A DNA stretch of 64,000 bases, from the NCBI GenBank assembly GCA_024036415.1, contig JAMWET010004990.1, forward strand, positions 363,471 through 427,470, read 5' to 3'. The stretch's first letter is position 1; each line of letters opens with the position of its first letter. Origin of the DNA: Prochilodus magdalenae. Taxonomy: Eukaryota; Chordata; Actinopteri; Characiformes; Prochilodontidae. The notes under the pieces were generated by a model. That model was not told the origin of the DNA and did not search any database. It worked only from the letters and a program-made list of their open reading frames with translations. The position numbers and the translations under genes were made by a program. Positions 25,131 to 37,400 of this stretch are shown in pieces.

Positions 25131-25420
25131 TTACTCTCCAGACCCCAGGCCCGCCTCTCCAGAACCTTCAGCCCCAGCTCCTGCTTCCTCCAACATCTGC
25201 TTATACTGGCTTTTGAAGAAGCCGGCCTGGGGAACACAACAAGAGAAGCATGATGAGCATCCTAGTGCTGGAATATGAGGTGGGAGTAATAAGCAATAAC
25301 TGTACAAACCTTGTAAAGGCCAGCGGTGATGAGAGCCAAAAGCAGGAGCCCTCCTATTACTCCTCCAATAATCTCCTTAAGCAGGGTTTTCTCCTCGTAC
25401 ACCTCCACCTGGGTGTTAAT
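25131..25420 (-). other. Integrin exons 29-30: membrane span and cytoplasmic tail
   Basis: Exon 29 (25310-25420, 37 codons) reads [16 protein letters not shown] then a glycine-rich hydrophobic span ending ALITAGLYK. Exon 30 (25131-25226) reads [14 protein letters not shown] and then a short Gly/Ala/Glu-rich tail to TAA at 25133-25131. Integrin alpha chains have GFFKR just inside the membrane, where the Arg forms a salt bridge with the beta chain; here it is Ser1101. The tail is about 30 residues. Confidence 0.9.
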
Positions 25421-28400
25421 CTACACACACATACAAATGCACAACATGAACCGACCATAACACACACTGTTCCTCAGCAAATTAATTCAAAATAATCTCA
25501 GATCTGTCGTAACGTGCTCAGGTTTACATGGGCTGGACAGGTTTCTGGATGTAGGACACATCAATGTTTCATTAAAGGATGTTCATCCAGATTTGGTGGA
25601 TGCCTTCCCTGCCACAATTCCGAGAATTCCCTGTAGACTGGGATTTTAGCCACTGCTGGTAGACCCGTATGACTGTACGCGTTCATACACCTACAGATTC
25701 AGCTACTTCCTTCACACTATGGTATCTGGCCAAGCCCACATGCAGTCACTCCTTTCAGCCAATCATTAACATCTGCTTTATGAAATAATTTATAAACAAC
25801 AGCCTTTAACCACATGTGATATTTATTCCACACAGCATTAAAATACATAAGAAAGAAAACCCCAGTCCTCAACTGATCAGTGGGTTTTGGACAATGAAAT
25901 GTCACAAGGTGCATCATTTCTTGAGCAGCCTGAAGAGGACACAGAAAGAGTTTAATTTACAAACCAGCACACTTATAATATTCACACAAGCTGGTGTTTA
26001 AACTCATAAATAAATAAATAACACATTTACAGCATATGTGCATGAGTGTGTATATAGATGTATACTCTTTTGCGTTTTTGTGGTGGAGTTTTGGGAAAGG
26101 AATGTTGTCCCATTCTTGTCTGATGTGGAATTCCGCCCAACAGTTTTGGGTCTCCTTTGCCGGATTCTGTAATTACATGTGGGAAGGTTGGGTTAACATA
26201 TACTTTATGATCAGTGTCCACAGCAGCAGCCTCCATCAGACTTCACTCACGTTATTCACTTTGGACTTTTAAAGAGTGAACTGCTTTCAAACTTTAGGAC
26301 CGGAAGTTTTGACACAAAGGCAGAAGAAACAAATTCTTGATAGTGGGCGTGGCTAAATAAGGTAAATAACACAAAATGTATCAACCTGTCTTATCTAACA
26401 TTAATTCCAATAATTACAATACCTGTACAAGATACATTTAACCGACCACATTTAATTGAAGCAACAGGACTGACGGTGTAAGGTGTCCTGCCTTAGCCAT
26501 CCAAAGGTCCCATAAGACACGTACATCATTAGTACAGCAGAGTACCTCAGTGTTTTAGACGGTTTAACACTTCACTTCTTCCCAAGATAATCCCACTTAC
26601 ACCATCAGTACGTCCTGATTATCCTATTAACACTGGAAACGATTGCTAATCAGCACGTTCACCAGCTTCTTGTTTGAACTCCCAAGTTCCACCTTAAATG
26701 GTGCACGAGCGTCTCAGTAACCTGAGGCGCCACGTCGTAACCGCTGCCACGTTTAAGGTGGACCTGGAGAATTCGAACTGGCGGTGTTTTAGCATGTGGT
26801 ATGATGTTAAAACCGTGCTGAAGACTAAACACGACTTTCTGAAGTTATAAAAGCAAGTGTAATCTACAATAAAGCCGTAGCAGTGCGTGAGAGCCGCAAA
26901 GTGACTTCAACTAATCAGCTGTTTGTTTAGCGGCAGCTGGCTAATGTTAGCTAGTTAGCTTCTGCTGAACTGTTCGCCTAAAGAGCTAACATAAGGCTGT
27001 AAAACCATAAAATACAAAAACCACTAGCATTATCTAACATAAACAACCCAAACCTCTAAAAAACACAGCTCTGTTTAATAAACTTACTGAAATTTAACCC
27101 ACCTGAACTGAAGCACCCCGGCTGGTGTCCGTTGGTAAATGTCCGTTGGTCGGTCCTCGCGCTGATTTTGAATTTGTGCTGGTCTTGTATTCCTCCGCGG
27201 CACGGGACCGGATCTATATTCGGATCTATATAGCGACACTTCACACGTGTGTGTTCTGGCTCCGACCCGAAATCGAATCGAAGAGGAATTAATGATGGGA
27301 TAAAAAGAGTGAATGCATTTGGGCGTGGCAAAAACCATAGTGTGAAGGATGTAGCAGAAGTGTACGGTCATACGGTCTACCAACAGTGGCTAAAATTCCA
27401 GTCTACAGGGAATTCCTCTTGGAATTGTGCCAAATCTGGCCCAACTAACCACTTCCAGAAACTTCCAGTCCAGTACATGCCAAACCCAATTCCATGCTGT
27501 TTGGCACGGTTCCATCACAAGGGATTGCTTTAAAGGCCAGCAACATGGAGAGAACCTATTCTAATGATTCGGACAATCTTCAACAATGGTCTTTTTGGGA
27601 ATTTTGAAAATGTGGAAAAAATGAAAAAGCCTGAAATTAAAAAAAAAAAAACAAAAAAAACCCCCAAAAGGTGTAAAAAATAGTTTTTACACTAGAATAA
27701 ATGGAAAATTAGAAGATTCAAATAAACAACGATGTATTGAGTCACATGGTTTCGTTTCCACCTGATCTTATCGCTTGACATACAGCACAAAAACTGGCTG
27801 TTGCAAAGGTGGCCAACTATATATTACACAACAGAGTGGTGGTCGCCGGTGGCCGATGACTGGAAGCGATTGGCCCTGCAGATGGTTCGATCGTGGCACA
27901 TATGTGTCCGAATCTTGCTATCAAGGTTGGCTTTTTATTTGATTTCCCCTTCTATCTTAAATCACACGGCTGCTACATTCTACCGTCATTTAAGGTGGAA
28001 AGGGAGGTTTTAATAAGAAGCCAACTTCAGTAGTTTTGAGGTGGACATTGTCGGGGTGGCATGGAGATATCAACCCTCGTTAGGTGCCACTACTCGCCTG
28101 CCGGCAACTCGGAGCTGCACGGCCATAAAACACAGTAAAGGTCTGTAACGGTAATTCGACTTAATGTAGAACCCCAGTTATATCTCTCCATCTTGCTTGT
28201 TTCGATGCAGCTCCTGATCATAGTAGCCTGCATCCTGCAGTGGATGGAAACCTAGCTTATGACACTGTGCAGGTCTTGGGTACTGCCTGTATGGATATGC
28301 AAACACATAAAGGTTATGGTGTGTTTGAAATCAGACAGTCAGTTCGTTTACCTTCCCGATGGGCGCAGTGTGCAGGGAGTCTGAAGAAAAGAAGACGTAT

Positions 28401-31400
28401 TTATTTGTGTCATATTCCAGAGTCGCTGTACTGACCAGCTCAAACACTGCTGTCCGGAGTCCAGTCTAAGAGAGGACACAACAAATGTACATATGGAGAG
28501 GCGACCTGTTAACTTACTCTCACTCAAATTAACAGGACATAAAAAACATATGCATCGTCAAAAGAATAGCTGCACCCAGAAGGAGGTGTGGGAATGCGGG
28601 TGTGTTGGGAAGGGAGATAAAGGTGACCAGGATCAATAACTGATGATAAATTTAGACTGATATGATCAATATTTATTGAGCTACACATACAGAAGTCTGT
28701 CTCTCAGTACGATGACGGGTCACCGTGTTTGCTAACCCAACAAGCCAGACGTCTCGGTATGGAGCTGTAGAGGTTCCTAATGGAGTCCTGTGATAATCCA
28801 TCCCATGCAGCCTGAACATCCTCACACAGGTCCTGCAGATGGTGCGGTAGGGGTGGAGGTGGAGGGACACCAGGTCTTCTGGACATGTGACAGCAAACCG
28901 TTCATCTTGGTGCTGACCACGGTGCCTCCACACACGGATTCGTTGGGCGTCTCCACCAAGACTAAAGCAGGACTCGTCACTGAAGATGACCCGCTGCCAT
29001 TCTGAGTCACTCCATGACAGTCTGGTACGACACCACTGCAGTCTTTGGAGATGGTGACGTGGTGTTAAGGACATTCGTGGTAACGGTCTGTGTGCAGGTA
29101 GTCCTGCGTGGTGTCAGGTCAGGTACACGTCACATGAACGGCTGTGTGTGAAACTTGAATCGCTTGCATATCTTGTGATGTTGGACCCACCCACCAAGGT
29201 TCATTCCTGTCTGTCCATTCCTTCTGGGTGCAGCTATTTTTTCAATGATGAGTGTATATGTGGATATAGAGACAGATGTGTCCATGGTGGTTTCAACCAA
29301 GCGTACCTGTTCAATCCAGCCGGAGCTGACGTTAGCGGAGATATTGTACAATTTCGCCTCTCGCTTCGAGAGATGTGCGTTGCACTTGAACAGTCTGCAC
29401 ATAGCCACAGAGCAGTTCTGCAGAGAGAGGTTCCACAGGTTACATTAATCCACATTCAACACAGAGTCAGCCAAAGCCTTTAGAAGAAACATACCTGGAG
29501 TCATCTTCTGTCAGTTTAACTTAAAATGCTTAAAGGTGCTACGGTTACTCACCACCACCGGCTGCTTCTTGTTTTTTAAGGCTGGCAAAAAATCAGGGAT
29601 TGTGGGATGCTCGTCCCGGTCGAAACTACAGCCTGGGATCTAAGAAGACAGCACAAGATCCAGAGTGAAACTGGAAAGCTCTCACAACAGGACCACCTTC
29701 TACAGCCAGTCAGGTACAGCGCTAAGGCACGTCTTATGTCCTACCCTTTCTTACACCAAGGCAAGGCCTGGTATAGATCGAACCTCAGACTACAGCATGG
29801 GACGCAGAGGTGTCACCCACCAGCTATACCAACCTATAATGCCTGTATCAACCGGATATGAGATGTCTAATGAAGCATGTGACATTGTTTTGACATTCAG
29901 GGTGTAAAATTCAGGAGAACATGCGAAGTTATGAAGCATTTTCGCCATATATAACCTGTAATGTGGAGTCCTGGTTACAGATTATGTATATCATGTGACT
30001 GTACCTGTAAGTTCTTATTGGCCCAGATGTCCTTATCTCCGAGTTTTATCGGCACTCTGATCAGAACAGTGAGGTTTACATCCCGCAGGTCATTCTCCAC
30101 CTGGCAGAGCGAGCGAGAAGCAGGACTGAGTCAGAGTATCCCAGAATATCTAGCACCAAGTGTTCTTTATGTAAACCCATTTTCCTATTCTGTTTCTGGC
30201 AGCAGTGTCTCAACGTTTCATCTCATTTAATATTTAACAGTGATGGTTTATTCATATGAAATACTGATAATGAAGAGTAGACATGACTTTCTCCAAATAC
30301 AATAACCCAATATCTGAAAACTGAACAAATGTCTTCAGGAATAAGTCATTATCCCAAGAACACATATGAATGTTTAATAAGATGTTTTAAAACCCATTCT
30401 AGAAAACAAGTCATGATTCTAAACAGTAAGTCATTGTCTCAAGATACTGAGACAATATTCTGAGAAAATAAGCCATAATTGAGATATTAAGTCAATATTC
30501 CAACCAAGTAATTCAATATTTTAAAACAAAAAGTCATAATTTTGACATAATAAGTCAATATTCCAACCAAGAAATTCAATATTTTAAAACAAAAAGTCAT
30601 AATTTTGACATAATATGTCAATATCCCAACCAAATAAATTAATATTTAAAGCAAAACATCATAATTTTGAGATATTAAGTCTAAAATGTTAAGTCTCCTA
30701 AAATATCCTCGACATGGCGAGAGTGAGCACCCACAGGTATTCGTTCCTCATACCTTGAATATTTGATTGATGAGTTTCTCAAGGTCGTTCTTCCCTGCAG
30801 TGAAGTTAATGTGGATGCTGGAATTCTCGTGCCTTGATGTAATCAGAAACATATCTGAGCCACACAGCGGTAAACAGTTCTACAGTACTGGGAACTGGTA
30901 GTGACTAAGATCAGACAGGTGAGGTGAGGAAGGACTGACCTTATTAGTGCGGCGTAGATGGCGTACTTCACCCCGATGTTTTTGCTGAGGGTCAGTTTAC
31001 TGTCGTGTGAGTGTTTATCATTGCCGCTGTGGAGTTTGGAAAGTGTCAGTGAATAAAGCAAATCAAATCCAGTTAAAGTTTATCTCTCCAAGCCTCATCA
31101 TAGCTGGTAAAACCAGCAGTAAAAGGCTCTGACAACTGCCCGCTCTTATGAAACAATAATAAAGTAAAGACAGAATATATATAAATAACATACATTAACA
31201 AAAAGATGGAGAGTAATTACATGCAAGCAGATAGGGTTGTCACGTGTGGGCATGTAAAAGATCCAGGAAGACTACGACATTATTATTATGGATTTGTATG
31301 GGAACCTAATGCTGGTAGGAACTAAAAGCTCAGAGAGCAGAAGCTGGAGGGGACGTTGGACCCCCATGTCTACGACTAGTCCGAAGAATTTGTTAAAGCT

Positions 31401-34400
31401 GTTAGCCCCCCTCGGCTAGTTCACTCTAAAACTGATCCTCTAAAGCGAGTTAATCTTTTATTAATTCTCAGACCTCATCAAAATCACTACACTCACATTT
31501 ACCCCAGAGCTGTTATTACTGTATCCACTGTTTAGAGCTAGCTGCTGCTAACGCTGCTCAGTTCACCTGAGATACGGTTAGCCCAGCTGTTAGCTCCCCT
31601 CGGCTATTTCACTCTAAAACTGATCATCTAAAGCGAGTTCATCTTTTATTATTCTTCAGACCTGTATATTTAACTTTCTGAGGCTCATTCTGATAAACAC
31701 ACACCCCACTACAACCACTACACCCACATTTACCTCAGAGCTGTTATTACTGTATCCACTGTTTAGAGCTAGCTGCTGCTAACGCTGCTCAGTTCACCTG
31801 AGATAAGGTTAGCCTAGGTGTTAGCTCCCCTCGGCTATTTCACACTAAAACTGATCCTCTAAAGCGAGTTAATCTTTTATTAACCTCCAGACCTGTATGT
31901 TTAACTTTCTGAGGCTCATTCTGATGAACACACACCCCACTACAACCACTACACCCACATCTACCTCAGAGCTGTTATTACTGTATCCACTGTTTAGAGC
32001 TAGCAGCTGCTAACGCTGCTCAGTTCACCTGAGATACGGTTAGCCTAGCGGTTAGCTCCCCTCGGCTATTTCACTCTAAAACTGATCCTCTAAAGCGAGT
32101 TCATCTTTTATTAATCTTCAGACCTGTATGTTTAACTTTCTGAGGATCATTCTGATAAACACACACCCCACTACAAACCACTACCCACATCTACCTCGAG
32201 CTGTTTATTACTGTATCCACTGTTTAGAGCTAGCTGCTGCTAACGCTGCTCAGTTCACCTGAGATACGGTTAGCCTAGCGGTTAGCTCCCCTCGGCTATT
32301 TCACTCTAAAACTGATCCTCTAAAGCGAGTTAATCTTTTATTAACCTCCAGACCTGTATATTTAACTTTCTGAGGCTCATTCTGATGAACACACACCCCA
32401 CTACAACCACTACACCCACATCTACCTCAGAGCTGTTATTACTGTATCCACTGTTTAGAGCTAGCAGCTGCTAACGCTGCTCAGTTCACCTGAGATACGG
32501 TTAGCCTAGCGGTTAGCTCCCCTCGGCTATTTCACTCTAAAACTGATCCTCTAAAGCGAGTTCATCTTTTATTAATCTTCAGACCTGTATGTTTAACTTT
32601 CTGAGGATCATTCTGATAAACACACACCCCACTACAACCACTACACCCACATCTACCTCGGAGCTGTTATTACTGTATCCACTGTTTAGAGCTAGCAGGT
32701 GCTAACGCTGCTCAGTTCACCTGAGATACGGTTAGCCTAGCGGTTAGCTCCCCTCGGCTATTTCACTCTAAAACTGATCCTCTAAAGCGAGTTAATCTTT
32801 TATTAACCTCCAGACCTGTATATTTAACTTTCTGAGGCTCATTCTGATGAACACACACCCAACTACAACCACTACACCCACATCTACCTCAGAGCTGTAT
32901 ATCTAACTTTCTGAGGCTCATTCTGATGAACATACACCTCACCACAATCAATACACCATTACCTCTGGCTGAAGCAGGAGTAGTACACCATCTCTGGTGC
33001 ACTACAGATCTTCAGTTTGGTCATATACTACATGCCACTTTTAGGTGGGTTTAGTATGTAGTATGTCATTTCGAATACAGACAATGTGGCTTTACCGTGT
33101 CACCTCCACACGATTTGGTGCTTGCCGTTTGTGGATAAATCATGGCCACAAATAGTGTAATCCCTTATGAAATGACTGGTCACTCGTGAACACAGGGTAA
33201 GTGCTAGCCTTAATGTTGTGGAACCTCCTGCAATGCCACAGTCCTCTGTAACCAGGAGACCCAGAGAAGGAAGTCTATAATCAGCTAATCCATATCTACA
33301 TGTCTATGCTAACTGATAATTCCGTTACATTACAGATTCGGCAGTTTGTGTTCTACTTTAAATGTCTCCAGCTGTGATTCTGTGTTAGCGGCAGCTTGAA
33401 ATGATCCCCTGCCACATGAAAGCCTGTGCTAGCCGTCACCCCGGAGGTGGACAACATCATGATTCATATTTAATAACTCCTATTCCTGCTTGTAAACACT
33501 CCCTCCTTTTTGTGTTGTGTTCTGTTGCTGTGTAGTTGTAGATTTAATGACCCGAGCCTTACCACGAGCATCATCTTTATCTTCTCCAAGAAGAAACCCG
33601 CACTGGGCCATTAAAGTAGGTTTGGTTTTGAGACCAGAGGTAACTTTAATGTGTGTGTTAGTGTAATTTCAGGTCCTACCTGTCCACAGTCGCAGAGAAG
33701 GTCACCATCCTGTCAAAGTTACTCTCTTTGCTTATGCTATATGTGATCTCAAACACAGCCTGGAATAGGAGCATATTGAGGAGAAGATTCAGAACTCACA
33801 CTAAATCATAAGTAACCTAAGCTAACCTCACAGGACCAAAACGAGGCCCCTGTGGTAATACCTCCACCAATTTTACATGGTCTGGTTCTTTAATAATTTA
33901 GGCCACATCAATGTTCAGACACTCTAACATCAAAGAACTGGTCAGGTGGTCCAGATTTGGTGGAGGCCTTTCCTGGCACAATTCCGAGGACAATTCCCTG
34001 TAGACTGGAATTTTATCCACCGCTGGTATTCCACACACCTGCAGATTCAGCTACTTCCTTCACACTATGGTCTTTGACACACCCACATGCAGTCACTCCT
34101 TTTAGCCAATTTATTAACATCTGCTCTGGAGACATTTTCCACACATGGAACGAGACACTCCCTGCACTGTAGCACCTCTTCCCAATCTATGGATCCCGTC
34201 ACTCACACCCCACAGGGATCTATAGCCCCATCATCCTCATACCACATTAAACGTGCAAGGAGACCCAGAACAAACCGGCCTGTTATATGTTATGTTAGCC
34301 TGTTTTTGTGTTATGATGTTTCGTCCGCCATCAAGCAGTAACTGGGAAAACCCTATATTTGATCATTTATGAGAGAACCTGCATGGAGCGTGTAAGGATA

Positions 34401-37400
34401 ATTGTGGGCGGAGGCAGAACACGAGGTCTGTTCACCTGCACACAAGCAGATTGTGAAGGAAACTGCAATCAGGGCTTGGTACTCAAGGTGTTCTGGGGGC
34501 ATGGTATTTCCTGTTGTTTGTGAAACCGTGCAGAGCTTGATAAATGAGGCCCTGGTAACCCCTGGCAACAGCTGATGGCAAAAACGAGTCCAAATAAAGA
34601 ATGGTTGTGACTCACCAGAGAGTTCTGTCTGAGGATGGGTTTACTGATGTAGCAGATGGTTTCTCCCAGTTTACTTATCTCTTCACTGTCCACAGACACA
34701 CACTCCACTCTGCCCTGAAGAGATCAGACATACAGAACAGGTCTCTGTGATCTACTCATGTACAGCGGTAAACCTACAGCGGCTTCACACTGTAATCTCT
34801 GACCCTCAAGCTCAAATCAGTCTGTACCAGCTAACTTTGAGACAAATCAGGACTGAACAAATGACAAAACTGGACACCGGACCTCGCCCTTCACCCCACT
34901 GATCTTACCTGTTTGGTGGTGACTCTCCTGAAGGAAAGTCCAAAGGGGTACTTGAGTTTGACGTGGCTGTTGTAGGAGTTTTCTTCTGTGTTCTCCACAA
35001 AGACGGTCACATTCATGTCCTGCATTATTCCAACTTTTATGTCTGAGTGTCTGAAACGACCATAAGCAACTGATATAAATATACCATACTGTTCAAAATT
35101 CAAAAAAATAGGAGCTCTTTATCCAGCACCAGTAATAAAGACCCATACCTACACATAACCCTAACTAAACCCACTCCCCCGCCCTCCCGTGCCTAGCTAA
35201 CCCCCCCACCCTCCTAGTTGGACTCATACTCCCGCCCCTAGCTAGATGCTAACCCTCCCACCACTAGCTAAAACCGTCCTCCCGCCCCTAGCTAAACCGG
35301 ATCCCCTGCCCTTCCGCCCCTAACTAAACCCGATCCCCCGCCCTCCCGCCCTCCCGCCCCTAGCTAAACCGGATCCCCTGCCCTTCCGCCCCTAACTAAA
35401 CCGGATCCCCCGCCCTCCCGCCCCTAGCTAAACCAGATCCCCCACCCTCCCCCCCCTAGCTTAACCCAATCGACCACCCTCCCACCCCTAGCTAAACCCT
35501 ATCCCCCGCCCTCCCGCCCCTAGCTAAACCGGATCCCCTGCCCTTCCGCCCCTAACTAAACCGGATCCCCCACCCTCCCGCCCCTAGCTAAACCAGATCC
35601 CACACCCTCCCGCCCCTAGCTAAACCGGATCCCCTGCCCTTCCGCCCCTAGCTAAACCGGATCCCCTGCCCTTCCGCCCCTAACTAAACCGGATCCCCCA
35701 CCCTCCCGCCCCTAGCTAAACCAGATCCCCCACCCTCCCGCCCCTAGCTAAACCGGATCCCCCATCCTCCCGCCCCTAGTTAAACCGGATCCCCCCCCCT
35801 CCTAGCTTAACCCAATCGACCGCCCTCCCGCCCCTAGCTAAACCCTATCCCCCGCCCTCCCGCCCCTAGCTAAACCCTATTCCCCGCCCTCCCATCCCTA
35901 ACTAAACCCACTCCCCCGCCCAAAGCTAAACCCACTCCTCCACCCTCCCGCCTAACTAATGTTCATGATGAGTTGCCATTGATGTCCTTACCCAGAGAAG
36001 TTGAAGTCCACTTTGAGGTTGTCTATGCAGACCTTGTCAGGCCCGCAGTCGATTTCAAAATCCAGCTGTGTGAATATATAATTTTAATAATCTCATTTCG
36101 TTTCTTTTAGATGTTCTTTAAAAAAAACAACAGATGTGCTGTATACTGAAGAAAGGCCTACTGCAGACCCTCGGCTCTTACATTGTGATCTGACGAGGTT
36201 TTGATGTCAGGATGGAGTACAGGCCTTAAGTTACCCGCGCTTGTAGAAGGAAGGCCCTCGAAAGTGAAGGTTAACTCGTTGGACAGCGGGTTTAGAGCGT
36301 CCTCTGTGCAGGCCTGCAGGGATATTTGTGCATATTGAACTTTTCAATGAACAGCCATTTTATCCAGTGCTTTCCTTCATCAGAGCCGGAAAACACTGTT
36401 TCAACATGGAAACATTTATTTCACATTTATTTCAACATGTGGAAACTAATGCTGATGTGCAGCATGATGAATTAAGGCCATTAGGAAATACTGGCATTCC
36501 TGGCAGGACATTATTATTTAACACTGCTGATCTTATACAGCTCTGGAAGAATGTTATAGTCCACCTGAAGCTGATCAGTGTCTCTAGGTGTCCAGGTTCT
36601 GGGTTTGTGTTGGTTCTGTTTGATTCGCTACTCTACTGGAACCATGTCTCCCAAACTCCAGATCAGATATTGTATTAGATCTGTGTATTTAGAAAATCAC
36701 TAATGACCTCCAGAAGCCTGTGTTTAGAACCATGCTCGCTGTGCGTTTCACCCCAGCCACCGCTCGCCAGTCTCTCTGTAGGTCACTCGAGGTCATCTTA
36801 CGGTGGGTAAGGGACATTGGAATGAGGTGGCGCTCATCACGGTCAGTAGAGAGTGGGTTTGGCCCTCTGCCAGTCTGTAGCTGTGTTGTCCTGTGTGTTT
36901 GCTGCTGGACCTTGTTCTTATGAACCAGACGCTCACTGTATCTGCCAGTAAAGCTAGAACCCGACCTTCGGTTCCTCACTGAGAACCTGCTGTACATGTG
37001 GAGATGCTGATTTAAGAAACTAGAGTGGGCTCTGATTTATTTCCAGAGCTGTATACTGTAAACATGGGGGAAGTACTGTAAAGATTCACCTTTAGGATCT
37101 GGTCAGGTAATTATCATAATCGATCTTATCATTGTAATTACAGCACACTAAACTTCTCACTCACCTCAATGTAGAACTTATGGGTTTTGCAATTCTCCTT
37201 TAGCTCAATCTTCATCACAGCATTCAGATCCCGTTTTTTTTCTGAGAAGGTTGCCCGGGAGTTCGGCCGCTTGGCGTCCAGTTTTAGACTGTAGTTGATG
37301 TTTGCAGTCAGGTCTAAACAGAAGGAACAACATTTCTCAGTACATCAGTACAGCCCTTACTCAGACCCAGAGCGTTACAGTTTTGTACAAGCCCGTTAGA

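Noticed and set aside
28673..29074. 133-codon minus-strand frame as a host gene
   Set aside because: It contains Tc1 transposase motifs, is frameshifted at the end and lies between inverted terminal repeats.
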